From contig NZ_CP108430.1 in NCBI RefSeq assembly GCF_041435335.1, positions 2,896,501-2,960,500 of the forward strand: a stretch of 64,000 nt of DNA, written 5' to 3'. Within the stretch, counting starts at the first letter, position 1. Every line of letters begins with the position of its first letter. The translations under genes and the position numbers were made by a program. Shown one piece after another: positions 36,595 through 45,272 of the stretch. This DNA is from Streptomyces sp. NBC_01283 (lineage in GTDB: Bacteria; Actinomycetota; Actinomycetes; Streptomycetales; Streptomycetaceae). The notes under the pieces were generated by a model that saw nothing but the letters and a program-made list of their open reading frames with translations, made no database searches and was not told the origin of the DNA.

Positions 36595-36831
36595 TCAGGC
36601 GTCTTCGGGGAATCGGCCCTCTTCAGCCTCGTCGAGGGACTCCATCAACAGCTCCAGACGCCTTGCCGCATCGGCGAGATCGTGTTTGGCCGCGGCCGTA
36701 ATGACCAGCAGCTTCCGGGTCAGCGCCATCCGTACGCCCTCCGGGACTTGCAGTGCACGCACTCGTGAGTGCGCTTCCTTCAGTTGGTCCGCAACAAGCC
36801 CGTAGAGCTCGAGTTGGCTGTCACGTTCCAT
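36595..36831 (-). CDS. conserved 78-aa helical protein
   Basis: 78 aa, almost wholly helical: ERDSQLELYGLVADQLKEAHSRVRAL, VPEGVRMALTRKLLVITAAAKHDL and ARRLELLMESLDEAE. I recognise it as a conserved actinobacterial neighbour of hupS but not as a named family. ATG. It lies 173 bp upstream of hupS in the same direction; the intergenic region contains the direct repeat GGTTCCTCGAA (about 36551-36573). Function unknown. Confidence 0.75.
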   Translation of the reverse strand: MERDSQLELYGLVADQLKEAHSRVRALQVPEGVRMALTRKLLVITAAAKHDLADAARRLELLMESLDEAEEGRFPEDA

Positions 36832-37020
36832 GCACCGATTGTGCCATCTGGGGCGAGTTGTCGCCTCCGCAGGGGGTAACTACCCACATCCGGCGCCCTC
36901 CTGAGGGTACCCGGTCGGAGCGAGTACAAGAGGATTTCAAGCCTCTTCTGCCGTCCGGATCAAGGGAGTTGAGTCCACCCGTTCAGGTCATCGGGTACCC
37001 CGAGGGGGCCGGACACAGAT

Positions 37021-37050
37021 GTACCCCCAACCGTCCACGATTGGGGGTAC
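37021..37050. terminator. terminator of leuCD
   Basis: GTACCCCCAA and TTGGGGGTAC form a perfect 10-bp stem with a 10-nt loop, 21 bp beyond the leuD stop. Confidence 0.8.
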
Positions 37051-37070
37051 ACCGGGGTGTTGCGGGGGCG

Positions 37071-37664
37071 TCAGACCTGCACGGTCCGCGGCTTGTGCGA
37101 GCGTCGCTCGGCCTCGTACGCGGCGATGTCCGGCTCGTTCTGGAGCGTGATGCTGATGTCGTCCAGGCCGTTCAGGAGACGCCAGCGGGCGTTCTCGTCC
37201 AGCTCGAAGTCGGCGGTGACGCCTTCGGCGCGGACTTGGCGATCCTGCAGGTCAACGGTGATTTCGGCCTGCGGGTCGGCCTCCGTCAGCTCCCAGAGCG
37301 CGTCCACGACCTTCTGGTCGAGCACGACGGTGAGCAGGCCGTTCTTCAGCGAGTTGCCGCGGAAGATGTCGGCGAAGCGCGAGGAGATGACGGTCTTGAA
37401 GCCGAAGTTCTGCAGGGCCCATACGGCGTGTTCGCGCGAGGAGCCCGTTCCGAAGTCGGGACCGGCGACCAGGACCGTGGCGCCCTGGCGTTCGGGCTTG
37501 TTCAGGACGAACTCGCCGTCCTTGCGCCAGGCCTCGAAGAGCCCGTCCTCAAATCCGTCCCGGGTGACCTTCTTCAGCCAGTGGGCGGGGATGATCTGGT
37601 CGGTGTCCACGTTGCTGCGGCGCAGCGGAACGGCCCGGCCGGTGTGCGTGGTGAATGCTTCCAT
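37071..37664 (-). CDS. leuD: 3-isopropylmalate dehydratase small subunit
   Basis: 197 aa. Swivel domain of the aconitase family: [30 protein letters not shown] and the signature [17 protein letters not shown]. With LeuC it isomerises 2- to 3-isopropylmalate in leucine synthesis. It begins 5 bp after the leuC stop, so the two are co-translated. Confidence 0.97.
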   Translation of the reverse strand: MEAFTTHTGRAVPLRRSNVDTDQIIPAHWLKKVTRDGFEDGLFEAWRKDGEFVLNKPERQGATVLVAGPDFGTGSSREHAVWALQNFGFKTVISSRFADIFRGNSLKNGLLTVVLDQKVVDALWELTEADPQAEITVDLQDRQVRAEGVTADFELDENARWRLLNGLDDISITLQNEPDIAAYEAERRSHKPRTVQV

Positions 37665-37669
37665 GGCTC

Positions 37670-39103
37670 TCAGACTCCGGCGGTGACGGGGGCGTCAGGG
37701 GCATCGGTCAGGTCGGCGGGCGATGACAGGTGGCCCGTCACCGCGGTGGCGGCGGCGACCTGGGGCGACACCAGATGGGTGCGGCCGCCCTTGCCCTGCC
37801 TGCCCTCGAAGTTGCGGTTGGAGGTCGACGCGGAGCGCTCGCCGGGCGCCAGTTGGTCGGGGTTCATGCCCAGGCACATCGAGCAGCCCGCATGCCGCCA
37901 TTCGGCGCCCGCGGCGACGAAGACCTTGTCCAGGCCCTCCTCGATGGCCTGCAGGGCGACCCGGACCGAGCCGGGGACGATCAGCATCCGTACGCCGTCG
38001 GCGACTTTGCGGCCCTCGACGATGGAGGCGGCCGCACGCAGGTCCTCGATGCGGCCGTTGGTGCACGAACCTACGAAGACGGTGTCGACCTTGATGTCGC
38101 GCAGCGCCTGTCCGGCGGTCAACCCCATGTATTCCAGGGCCTTTTCGGCGGCGAACCGCTCCGACGCGTCTTCGTACGAAGCAGGATCGGGGACGTTCGC
38201 CGAGAGCGGCGCGCCCTGGCCCGGGTTGGTGCCCCAGGTGACGAACGGCGCGAGCTTGGTGGCGTCGATGTAGACCTCGGCGTCGAAGACCGCGTCCTCG
38301 TCCGTCTTCAGGGTCTTCCAGTACGCGACCGCCGCGTCCCACTCCTCGCCCTTCGGGGCGTGGTCGCGGCCCTCGATGTAGTCGAAGGTGGTCGCGTCGG
38401 GGGCGATCATGCCCGCGCGGGCGCCGGCCTCGATCGACATGTTGCAGATGGTCATGCGGGCTTCCATCGAGAGTTTCTCGATGGCGGAGCCGCGGTACTC
38501 CAGGACGTAGCCCTGGCCGCCGCCGGTGCCGATCTTGGCGATGATGGCGAGGATCAGATCCTTGGCCGTGACGCTGTCGGGCAATTCGCCGTCGACCGTG
38601 ATGGCCATCGTCTTCGGGCGGGCCATCGGCAGCGTCTGCGTGGCCAGGACGTGCTCGACCTGGGAGGTGCCGATGCCGAACGCCAGCGCGCCGAAGGCGC
38701 CGTGCGTGGAGGTGTGGGAGTCGCCGCAGACCACGGTGGTGCCGGGCTGGGTCAGGCCCAGCTGCGGGCCCACGACGTGGACGACGCCCTGCTCGACGTC
38801 GCCCAGCGAGTGCAGGCGTACGCCGAACTCGGCGCAGTTCTTGCGCAGCGTCTCCAACTGGGCCCGCGAGACGGGGTCCGCGATGGGCTTGTCGATGTCG
38901 AGGGTCGGGGTGTTGTGATCCTCGGTGGCGATGGTGAGGTCGAGGCGCCGCACCGGGCGTCCTGCCTGGCGGAGGCCGTCGAAGGCCTGCGGGCTCGTCA
39001 CCTCGTGCAGCAGGTGCAGATCGATGAAGAGGAGGTCGGGCTCGCCTTCGGCGCGCCGGACGACGTGGTCGTCCCAGACCTTCTCCGCGAGTGTCCTACC
39101 CAT
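37670..39103 (-). CDS. leuC: 3-isopropylmalate dehydratase large subunit
   Basis: 477 aa. Aconitase-type enzyme with the 4Fe-4S ligands in [13 protein letters not shown] and [12 protein letters not shown], plus [27 protein letters not shown] with GGAGGG 6 nt upstream. First gene of leuCD. Divergent from the IclR regulator ndgR, with palindromic sites between them (39232-39241, 39253-39271), fitting the known control of leuCD by NdgR/AreB in Streptomyces. Confidence 0.97.
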   Translation of the reverse strand: MGRTLAEKVWDDHVVRRAEGEPDLLFIDLHLLHEVTSPQAFDGLRQAGRPVRRLDLTIATEDHNTPTLDIDKPIADPVSRAQLETLRKNCAEFGVRLHSLGDVEQGVVHVVGPQLGLTQPGTTVVCGDSHTSTHGAFGALAFGIGTSQVEHVLATQTLPMARPKTMAITVDGELPDSVTAKDLILAIIAKIGTGGGQGYVLEYRGSAIEKLSMEARMTICNMSIEAGARAGMIAPDATTFDYIEGRDHAPKGEEWDAAVAYWKTLKTDEDAVFDAEVYIDATKLAPFVTWGTNPGQGAPLSANVPDPASYEDASERFAAEKALEYMGLTAGQALRDIKVDTVFVGSCTNGRIEDLRAAASIVEGRKVADGVRMLIVPGSVRVALQAIEEGLDKVFVAAGAEWRHAGCSMCLGMNPDQLAPGERSASTSNRNFEGRQGKGGRTHLVSPQVAAATAVTGHLSSPADLTDAPDAPVTAGV

Positions 39104-39231
39104 CGCTTTCCCTCCGACCGGCTGTGTTGGCGCCGGCCCAACTAGAGAATTGTTCGTCCACGCCCGTACCCCTCGTGCCGCGCGTGGGCCGCTTTCCGTT
39201 GGTCCGCGGATCGCACTCACAGGGTGACGTG

Positions 39232-39271
39232 TTCCATGGAAAATTGAACTTGCGTTTCACAGAGTGAGACG
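39232..39271. promoter_or_regulatory. leuC / ndgR operator region
   Basis: The perfect palindrome TTCCATGGAA (39232-39241), framed by GTTC...GAAC, is followed 11 bp on by CGTTTCAC-AGA-GTGAGACG (39253-39271; 7 of 8 pairs). Both lie in the 181-bp divergent spacer and are good candidates for binding by the IclR protein encoded here. Confidence 0.6.
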
Positions 39272-39284
39272 CGAGTATCGACGC

Positions 39285-40001
39285 ATGGACAACTCTAGCG
39301 GCGTCGGCGTTCTCGACAAGGCGGCTCTCGTCTTGAGCGCCCTGGAGTCCGGTCCGGCCACCCTCGCGGGGCTGGTCGCGGCCACCGGACTCGCACGACC
39401 CACGGCACATCGTCTCGCCGTGGCACTGGAACACCACCGGATGGTGGCGCGCGACATGCAGGGCCGTTTCATTCTCGGCCCGCGGCTCGCGGAACTCGCG
39501 GCGGCGGCCGGCGAGGACCGTCTGCTCGCCACGGCGGGCCCGGTCCTCACGCATCTGCGTGACGTGACGGGCGAGAGCGCGCAGCTCTATCGCCGGCAGG
39601 GCGACATGCGGATCTGCGTCGCCGCGGCCGAGCGCCTCTCGGGCCTGCGGGACACGGTCCCCGTCGGCTCGACGCTCACCATGAAAGCGGGCTCGTCCGC
39701 GCAGATCCTGATGGCCTGGGAGGAGCCGGAGCGCCTGCACCGCGGCCTCCAGGGCGCCCGCTTCACGGCCACGGCCCTCTCGGGCGTACGACGCCGGGGC
39801 TGGGCCCAGTCGATCGGCGAGCGGGAGCCGGGAGTCGCGTCCGTCTCCGCCCCCGTGCGCGGACCCTCGAACCGCGTGGTCGCCGCCGTCTCGGTCTCCG
39901 GGCCGATCGAGCGCCTGACCCGCCACCCGGGCCGGATGCACGCGCAGGCCATCATCGATGCCGCCGGGCGCCTGTCCGAGGCCCTGCGCCGCACGGGCTG
40001 A
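39285..40001 (+). CDS. ndgR: IclR-family regulator NdgR (AreB)
   Basis: 238 aa. N-terminal winged helix (VLDKAALVLSALESGPATLAGLVAATGLARPTAHRLAVALEHHRMV) and C-terminal IclR effector domain (LRDTVPVGSTLTMKAGSSAQILMAW, SVSAPVRGPSNRVVAAVSVSG). It matches Streptomyces NdgR/AreB, which controls leucine and other amino-acid genes and links them to antibiotic production. ATG at 39285 preferred over an upstream start 7 codons earlier. Divergent from leuC; followed by a strong terminator. Confidence 0.95.
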   Translation: MDNSSGVGVLDKAALVLSALESGPATLAGLVAATGLARPTAHRLAVALEHHRMVARDMQGRFILGPRLAELAAAAGEDRLLATAGPVLTHLRDVTGESAQLYRRQGDMRICVAAAERLSGLRDTVPVGSTLTMKAGSSAQILMAWEEPERLHRGLQGARFTATALSGVRRRGWAQSIGEREPGVASVSAPVRGPSNRVVAAVSVSGPIERLTRHPGRMHAQAIIDAAGRLSEALRRTG

Positions 40002-40030
40002 CCCGCACGCACCACTCCCGGACAGCACAC

Positions 40031-40086
40031 AGAACGCCCGAGGGGCCGCCTCAACGCCGCGGCGGCCCCTCGGGCGTTCTTTCTTG
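40031..40086. terminator. terminator between ndgR and the DUF4188 gene
   Basis: Perfect 20-bp stem (40031-40050 with 40061-40080), 10-nt loop, followed by TTCTTG. It serves ndgR and, read from the other side, the convergent DUF4188 gene. Confidence 0.92.
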
Positions 40087-40091
40087 TCCCC

Positions 40092-40577
40092 TCATGCCAC
40101 CTTGAGGCGGTCCGCGGCCCTGTCTCCCCTGCGGCCCACCGGCACCACGCCGACTGCCGCACCCAGGCCGAACTCCGGCATGTTGATGTACACCGCCTCG
40201 TGGGCGCCCTCGGGCACGACATACGTCTCGTGCCAGAAGCCGACCTTCCCCTTGCCCTCCCGCACCCGCCGGTTGAAGGCGGCCCAGGCGGGGCGGTGCT
40301 CCTTGCCCTGCGCGGACGCGTAGGCGAGCAGCTTCTCCGAGGACTCCCAGTACTGCACGACGTACAGGACCCGCGTCCCGCCGAACAGCAGCTGGTAGCC
40401 CAGCATCCCGCTCTCCCGGTCCTTGGACAGCTCCCTGAGCATCCTCGGCATCGCCCGGAAGACGGGCCACCAGCTGCGCACGGCGCGGAAGTTGTTGATG
40501 CGCATCCCGATGTTGAAAACGGTGACGCCGCCCTGCGCGTCGGCGGTCATGCGCCCTTCGATCGGCTTGCTGCTCAC
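40092..40577 (-). CDS. DUF4188 domain protein
   Basis: 161 aa. Matches the DUF4188 pattern: VTVFNIGMRINNFRAVRSWWPVFRAMPRML, SGMLGYQLLFGGTRVLYVVQYW and HRPAWAAFNRR, GFWHETYVVPEGAHEAVYINMP. The fold is likely a ferredoxin-like dimeric barrel of the heme- or monooxygenase-like type, but no catalytic residues are assigned. GTG start after AGGGGGA. Divergent from a MerR gene with a shared 19-bp palindrome, so it is the likely target of that regulator. Confidence 0.85.
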   Translation of the reverse strand: MSSKPIEGRMTADAQGGVTVFNIGMRINNFRAVRSWWPVFRAMPRMLRELSKDRESGMLGYQLLFGGTRVLYVVQYWESSEKLLAYASAQGKEHRPAWAAFNRRVREGKGKVGFWHETYVVPEGAHEAVYINMPEFGLGAAVGVVPVGRRGDRAADRLKVA

Positions 40578-40600
40578 GATGGTTCCCCCTTCAGAGAGCG

Positions 40601-40632
40601 TTGGATAGTTCCGCTATCCATGATTGGATAGT
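40601..40632. promoter_or_regulatory. MerR-type operator/promoter between DUF4188 and merR genes
   Basis: TGGATAG-TTCCG-CTATCCA is a perfect dyad (40602-40620), and TTGGATAG recurs at 40624-40631. On the upper strand TTGGAT (40601-40606) and GATAGT (40627-40632) are separated by 20 bp, the over-long spacer typical of MerR-controlled promoters. The MerR gene is 40 bp downstream. Confidence 0.6.
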
Positions 40633-40672
40633 GCCACTCACCAAGTGGATACGCAAGAGGGGACGCGAGCCG

Positions 40673-41335
40673 ATGAGACTGGCGGAGCTGAGCACGCGCA
40701 GCGGGGTCTCGACGGCCACGATCAAGTACTACCTGCGTGAGGGCCTGCTCCCGTCGGGCCGCCGCGTGAGCGCGACGCAGGCCGAGTACGACGAGAAGCA
40801 CTTGCAGCGACTGCGCCTGGTGCGGGCGCTCATCCAGGTGGGCCGGGTGCCGATCGCGTCCGCCCGGGAGGTGCTCACCGCCCTGGAGGACGACTCCCTG
40901 GACCACAACTCCCGCCTGGGGACGGCGGTCTACGCACTCCCCCACGGCCCCGACCCCGTCGAGGGCGATCCCGCGACGGAGACGGCGGGACGGACGGTCG
41001 ACGCCCTGCTGGAACGGATCGGCTGGCAGCACGGCCAGAGTTCCGGCCCTCGGTCACCGGCGTACGGCATGCTCGTGACCGCAGTTGCGACGCTCGCCCG
41101 GCTCGGATACCCCTGCACCGTCGACGACTTGGCGCCTTACGCGCACTCGGCGGGGCAACTGGCCGTCGCCGACCTGGATTTGGTGGAACGCTTCGAGTCG
41201 CCCGACGAACAGCTGGAGGCGGCGGTCGCGCTCACCGTGCTGTACGAGCCGGTCCTGCTGAGCCTGCGCCGGCTCGCCCAGGCCGAGGAGTCCAACCGCC
41301 GCTACGGGCAAGTGGGTTCACCGAAGCGGGCATGA
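40673..41335 (+). CDS. MerR-family transcriptional regulator
   Basis: 220 aa. N-terminal MerR helix-turn-helix and wing (MRLAELSTRSGVSTATIKYYLREGLLPSGRRVSATQAEYDEKHLQRLRLVRALIQVG), a dimerisation helix, then a C-terminal effector domain of about 130 residues without Cys clusters, so a metal sensor is unlikely. The ATG has GAGGGGAC 9 nt upstream; a frame open to 40601 would cover the operator. It probably regulates itself and the divergent DUF4188 gene. Confidence 0.9.
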   Translation: MRLAELSTRSGVSTATIKYYLREGLLPSGRRVSATQAEYDEKHLQRLRLVRALIQVGRVPIASAREVLTALEDDSLDHNSRLGTAVYALPHGPDPVEGDPATETAGRTVDALLERIGWQHGQSSGPRSPAYGMLVTAVATLARLGYPCTVDDLAPYAHSAGQLAVADLDLVERFESPDEQLEAAVALTVLYEPVLLSLRRLAQAEESNRRYGQVGSPKRA

Positions 41336-41361
41336 CGACGGGCACGACTGGCGAACACGAC

Positions 41362-41393
41362 CAAGGGGCCCTCCCTTGCGGGAAGGCCCCTTG
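41362..41393. terminator. bidirectional terminator, merR / tRNA array
   Basis: CAAGGGGCC-TCCC pairs with GGGA-GGCCCCTTG around a TTGC loop, with one mismatch. It ends the MerR transcript and, from the other side, the leftward tRNA transcript. Confidence 0.85.
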
Positions 41394-41403
41394 TCCATTC
41401 GCG

Positions 41404-41476
41404 TACCCCCGACCGGATTCGAACCGGCGCTACCGCCTTGAGAGGGCGGCGTGCTAGGCCGCTACACAACGGGGGC
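41404..41476 (-). tRNA. tRNA-Glu (CTC)
   Basis: 73 nt on the lower strand. Acceptor GCCCCCG, anticodon loop with CTC (CGCCCTCTCAAGGCG), T-arm GCCGGTTCGAATCCGGT. CCA is not encoded. Last gene of the five-tRNA array. Confidence 0.97.
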
Positions 41477-41498
41477 TAGCTTGTCCTGCTGTACTGCG

Positions 41499-41570
41499 CT
41501 GGGCTACCAGGACTCGAACCTAGAACAACGGAACCAGAAACCGTCGTGTTGCCAATTACACCATAGCCCA
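41499..41570 (-). tRNA. tRNA-Gln (CTG)
   Basis: 72 nt. Acceptor TGGGCTA/TAGCCCA, anticodon CTG in GGTTTCTGGTTCC, T-arm TAGGTTCGAGTCCTG. It differs from the other Gln copy by a compensated acceptor base pair and by bases in the D arm and the anticodon/variable region. Confidence 0.97.
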
Positions 41571-41598
41571 CTGTGGTCTAGACCAGCCAGACCCTGCG

Positions 41599-41671
41599 TA
41601 CCCCCGACCGGATTCGAACCGGCGCTACCGCCTTGAGAGGGCGGCGTGCTAGGCCGCTACACAACGGGGGC
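41599..41671 (-). tRNA. tRNA-Glu (CTC)
   Basis: 73 nt, identical by eye to the copies at 41404 and 41734. Confidence 0.97.
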
Positions 41672-41733
41672 CCTAGCGATCCTGCATCGGCTGCAGTGGG
41701 TGCGACCCGGACTGCTTCCATGGGAAGGATCTG

Positions 41734-41806
41734 TACCCCCGACCGGATTCGAACCGGCGCTACCGCCTTGAGAGGGCGGCGTGCTAGGCCGCTACACAAC
41801 GGGGGC
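41734..41806 (-). tRNA. tRNA-Glu (CTC)
   Basis: 73 nt, identical to the other two Glu copies; lies 21 bp after the first tRNA-Gln. Confidence 0.97.
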
Positions 41807-41827
41807 GTTGCAGATAAGCTCTGCGAG

Positions 41828-41899
41828 CTGGCCTACCAGGACTCGAACCTAGACTAACGGAACCAGAAACCGTCGTGCTGCCAATTACACCATAGGCCA
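41828..41899 (-). tRNA. tRNA-Gln (CTG)
   Basis: 72 nt, first gene of the array. Acceptor TGGCCTA/TAGGCCA: position 4-69 is C-G here and G-C in the other copy. Confidence 0.97.
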
Positions 41900-41986
41900 T
41901 CGATACGCAACCCCTTGCGGGAGTTTTGCTCGACTTGCGCTTCCTGTTCGGACCTTTCGGCCTTCTCGGGCGGCGCAGGAAGAACA

Positions 41987-42712
41987 TTACCCGACGTTGG
42001 ACGGCGCTCCAAAACGGGTATCGGCGCGGAGCAGCGGGGGGAGCTCGGAGAGGCGCGTGATGCGGTGCACGCCCGACGGGCCTTCCTGCGCCGTGCTGTT
42101 GCGGTCGAGCCAGATCCCGAGGAGACCCGCGTCGCGCGCGCCCCTGGCGTCGATCTCCGGCTGGTCCCCCACGTAGGCGATCTCGTCGGGCCGCAGCCCC
42201 ATCGCCGTGCACACCGCGAGGAAGGCCTCGGCCGCGGGCTTGGAGACGCCGAGTTCGGCCGCGCAGAGGACCGCTTCGAAGCGGTCGCGCACGCCGAGGG
42301 CGCGCAGCTTGCGGTCCTGGACGATCAGGGCGGAGTTGGAGAGGACCGCGTGGCGGTAGTCGCCGGCGAGGGCGTCCAGGGCGGGGACGGTGTCGGGGAA
42401 GAGGGTCCAGGCGGATTCGTAGTGTGTGAGGTATCGCTCGAACCAGGCGTCCGCCTCCTGGTCGGTCAGCGCGGCGTCCAGGAAATCGCGCACACGGTCG
42501 CGGCGCTGGGCCTCGAACTCGATCCCTCCGGCGCTGAAGCGTGCCCAGTGCCGCTCGGTGACCTCTTTCCACAGGGCGAGGGCCCGCTCGGCGGTCTCGT
42601 ACCTCTCGATGAGGCCTTCGGCGGTGAGGTGCGCGTGCATGCCGGTGGTGTCGGCGTGCGCGTAATCGAAGATCGTGTCATCGATGTCCCAGACCACGGC
42701 TTTGATCGGCAT
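41987..42712 (-). CDS. HAD-family hydrolase
   Basis: 241 aa. HAD motif I VVWDIDDTIFD (nucleophile Asp near residue 9), motif II VLSNSA, Lys in ELGVSKPAAEAF, and motif IV VGDQPEIDARGARDAG. The helical cap at about 15-95 places it in the subclass I phosphatases of the phosphoglycolate/epoxide-like type; the substrate is unknown. ATG. It lies between gltX and the tRNA array, read leftward. The first 33 bp of the gene and its upstream flank occur again 103 bp upstream (42783-42828). Confidence 0.92.
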   Translation of the reverse strand: MPIKAVVWDIDDTIFDYAHADTTGMHAHLTAEGLIERYETAERALALWKEVTERHWARFSAGGIEFEAQRRDRVRDFLDAALTDQEADAWFERYLTHYESAWTLFPDTVPALDALAGDYRHAVLSNSALIVQDRKLRALGVRDRFEAVLCAAELGVSKPAAEAFLAVCTAMGLRPDEIAYVGDQPEIDARGARDAGLLGIWLDRNSTAQEGPSGVHRITRLSELPPLLRADTRFGAPSNVG

Positions 42713-42828
42713 GTCTTCGACGGTAATCGCACCCGCCGCTCCGGGCTGGGGGTTCGGGGGGTTACCCCCCGAAGAATGCAGTATCGATGTCCCGGACCAC
42801 GGCTTTGATCGGCATGTCTTCGACGGTA
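42680..42828 (-). repeat. 46-bp direct duplication of the HAD gene start
   Basis: Positions 42680-42725 and 42783-42828 match at 45 of 46 bases. The downstream copy (lower strand sense) is the real gene start. The upstream copy keeps the ATG and eleven codons, then runs into different sequence and stops at TAA (42762-42764), giving a 17-codon frame from 42815. The 103-bp offset suggests a small tandem duplication. Confidence 0.85.
42753..42773. repeat. 9-bp GC hairpin within the duplicated HAD leader
   Basis: TTCGGGGGG-TTA-CCCCCCGAA: perfect 9-bp stem with a 3-nt loop containing the stop codon of the small leader frame. It may be a terminator or attenuator between the two copies. Confidence 0.6.
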
Positions 42829-42830
42829 TG

Positions 42831-42869
42831 CGAAGGACCCGGGAGCCGTTGGGGCTTCCGGGTCCTTCG
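42831..42869 (-). terminator. terminator of gltX
   Basis: 17-bp stem (42831-42847 with 42853-42869), one G-U pair, 5-nt loop, 23 bp after the gltX stop. Confidence 0.85.
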
Positions 42870-42891
42870 TGTGTGCTGTGCGGCTACGCGG

Positions 42892-44373
42892 CTAGGCGGC
42901 GAGCTTCGACAGGGCCGCGTCGATGCGGGTCAGCGACTTCTCCTTGCCCAGGATCTCCAGGGACTCGAAGAGAGGCAGGCCGACCGTGCGGCCGGTGACG
43001 GCGACGCGGACCGGGGCCTGCGCCTTGCCGAGCTTCAGGCCGTGCTCCTCGCCGGCGGCCAGGACGGCCTCCTTGAGGGACTCCGGGGACGTCCAGTCGG
43101 CGGCGTCGAGCTTGGCGCGGGCCGTCGTCAGGAGTGCGGCGGGGTCGCCCTTGCCCATCGCCTTCGTCCAGGACGCCTCGTCCTCGACCGGCTCCTTGAG
43201 GAACAGGAAGTCGACGTTCTCCGTGATCTCGGAGAGCACCTTGATGCGGGTCTGCGCGTGGGGGGCGATGGCCTCCCAGGCCGCCTCGTCGAAGTCCTCG
43301 GCCGCCCAGTTGGCGTGCGGGGCCTTCAGCCAGGGCTCGCAGGCGGTCGCGAACGCCTTCACGTCCAGCATGCGGATGTGGTCGGCGTTGATCGCCTCGG
43401 CCTTCTTCAGGTCGAAGCGGGCCGGGTTGGCGTTCACGTCCGCCAGGTCGAACTTGGCGACCATGTCCTCGATCGAGAAGACGTCCTGGTCCGCGGAGAA
43501 CGACCAGCCCAGGAGGGACAGGTAGTTCAGCAGGCCCTCGGGGAGGAAGCCGCGCTCGCGGTAGAGGTTCAGGGACGCCTGCGGGTCACGCTTGGAGAGC
43601 TTCTTGTTGCCCTCGCCCATGACGTACGGGAGGTGGCCGAAGGCCGGGGCCTCCTTGGCGATGCCCAGGTCGGCCAGGGCCCTGTAGAGGGCGATCTGGC
43701 GCGGGGTCGAGGAGAGCAGGTCCTCGCCGCGCAGGACGTGGGTGATCTCCATCATGGCGTCGTCGACCGGGTTCACCAGCGTGTAGAGCGGTGCTCCGTT
43801 GGCGCGCACGATGCCGTAGTCCGGGACGTTCTCCGGCTGGACGGTGATCTCGCCGCGGACCAGGTCCGTGAACGTGATCGCCTCGTCGGGCATGCGGAAG
43901 CGGACGATGGGCTTGCGGCCCTCGGTGTCGTACGCGGCACGCTGCTCGGCGGTCAGGTCGCGGCAGTGGCCGTCGTAGCCGGACGGCTTGCCCGCGGCGC
44001 GGGCGGCGTCGCGGCGGGCGTCCAGCTCCTCCGTGGAGCAGTAGCAGTAGTACGCGCGGCCCGCGTCCAGGAGCTTGGCCGCGACATCCTGGTAGATGTC
44101 CATGCGCTGCGACTGGCGGTACGGCGCGTGCGGGCCGCCGACCTCGGGGCCCTCGTCCCAGTCGAAGCCCAGCCAGCGCATCGAATCGAGGAGCTGCTCG
44201 TACGACTCCTCCGAGTCGCGAGCCGCGTCGGTGTCCTCGATGCGGAAGACCAGGACGCCCTCGTTGTGCCGGGCGTAGGCCCAGTTGAAGAGAGCGGTGC
44301 GGACCAGGCCCACGTGGGGGTTGCCGGTCGGCGAGGGACAGAAACGTACGCGTACGGGAGTCGCGTTAGCCAC
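42892..44373 (-). CDS. gltX: glutamyl-tRNA synthetase
   Basis: 493 aa, class I synthetase. HIGH-like motif [21 protein letters not shown] at the start, the zinc-like insertion CYCSTEEL, and the KMSKS-like KKLSKRDPQ near residue 250. In actinobacteria without GlnRS the enzyme is expected to charge both tRNA-Glu and tRNA-Gln, the latter corrected by GatCAB. The five Glu/Gln tRNA genes lie close by on the same strand. It overlaps the FAH-family gene by 8 bp and is co-transcribed with it. Confidence 0.96.
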   Translation of the reverse strand: MANATPVRVRFCPSPTGNPHVGLVRTALFNWAYARHNEGVLVFRIEDTDAARDSEESYEQLLDSMRWLGFDWDEGPEVGGPHAPYRQSQRMDIYQDVAAKLLDAGRAYYCYCSTEELDARRDAARAAGKPSGYDGHCRDLTAEQRAAYDTEGRKPIVRFRMPDEAITFTDLVRGEITVQPENVPDYGIVRANGAPLYTLVNPVDDAMMEITHVLRGEDLLSSTPRQIALYRALADLGIAKEAPAFGHLPYVMGEGNKKLSKRDPQASLNLYRERGFLPEGLLNYLSLLGWSFSADQDVFSIEDMVAKFDLADVNANPARFDLKKAEAINADHIRMLDVKAFATACEPWLKAPHANWAAEDFDEAAWEAIAPHAQTRIKVLSEITENVDFLFLKEPVEDEASWTKAMGKGDPAALLTTARAKLDAADWTSPESLKEAVLAAGEEHGLKLGKAQAPVRVAVTGRTVGLPLFESLEILGKEKSLTRIDAALSKLAA

Positions 44374-45154
44374 GCTTGATCACCTTGTTGGTGAGAGTGC
44401 CGATGCCTTCGATGGTGACGGCGACCTCGTCGCCGACGTTGAGGGGGCCGACCCCTGCCGGGGTGCCCGTGAGGATGACGTCGCCCGGGAGCAGCGTCAT
44501 GGCCTCGGAGATGTGCACGATCAGGTCCTCGATGGAGCGGACCATGTCGGTCGTACGCCCCAGCTGGCGCTGCTCGCCGTTGACCGTGCACTGGATGGTG
44601 AGGTCCGAGGGGTCGAGCTCGGTCTCCACCCAGGGGCCGAGCGGGCAGGAGCTGTCGAAGCCCTTGGCCCTGGCCCACTGCTTCTCGCGCTGCTGGACGT
44701 CACGCGCGGTGACGTCGTTGGCGCAGGTGTAGCCGAGGATGACGTCACGGGCGCGCTCGCGCGGGACCTCGCGGCACATGCGGCCGATGACCACGGCCAG
44801 CTCGGCCTCGTAGTGCACCTCCTGCGAGAAGGAGGGGTACGCGATGGCGTCGCCGGGGCCAATCACCGAGGTGGAGGGCTTGAAGAAGGCGACCGGGATG
44901 TCGGGGACCTCGTTGCCGAGCTCCGCCGCGTGCTCCGCGTAGTTGCGGCCGATGCCCACGACCTTGTTGGGGAGCACCGGGGGCAGCAGCCTGACCTTGC
45001 TCAGCGGGACCTTCGTGCCGGAGAGCTCGAAGTCCGCGAACGGGATGCCCTTGATGATGTCGAGAACGAGCCCATCGGTCGTTCCGGGGGCACTTTCGCC
45101 CTCGACCGCGCCGAAGGCGACGTTGCCGTCGATGGAGAACCTGGCGATGCGCAA
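44366..45154 (-). CDS. fumarylacetoacetate hydrolase-family protein
   Basis: 262 aa. FAH-domain motifs: [34 protein letters not shown], the metal ligands in [11 protein letters not shown] and [10 protein letters not shown], and [12 protein letters not shown]. Members cleave acylpyruvates or decarboxylate oxaloacetate, or isomerise catabolic intermediates; the substrate here is unknown. Start ATG. Upstream of and overlapping gltX, a pairing found throughout Streptomyces. Confidence 0.93.
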   Translation of the reverse strand: MRIARFSIDGNVAFGAVEGESAPGTTDGLVLDIIKGIPFADFELSGTKVPLSKVRLLPPVLPNKVVGIGRNYAEHAAELGNEVPDIPVAFFKPSTSVIGPGDAIAYPSFSQEVHYEAELAVVIGRMCREVPRERARDVILGYTCANDVTARDVQQREKQWARAKGFDSSCPLGPWVETELDPSDLTIQCTVNGEQRQLGRTTDMVRSIEDLIVHISEAMTLLPGDVILTGTPAGVGPLNVGDEVAVTIEGIGTLTNKVIKRG

Positions 45155-45272
45155 GAGCGGTGCCCTTTGCTGGAGGGAGAGACTGACACCCCAGGCTAAC
45201 GTGGCCGTGTGCCGCCAGGCCTCCCGAGCTCCCGCGGCTTCGGCCGCCGTCGATCGCGCTGCGCGCTCGTCC

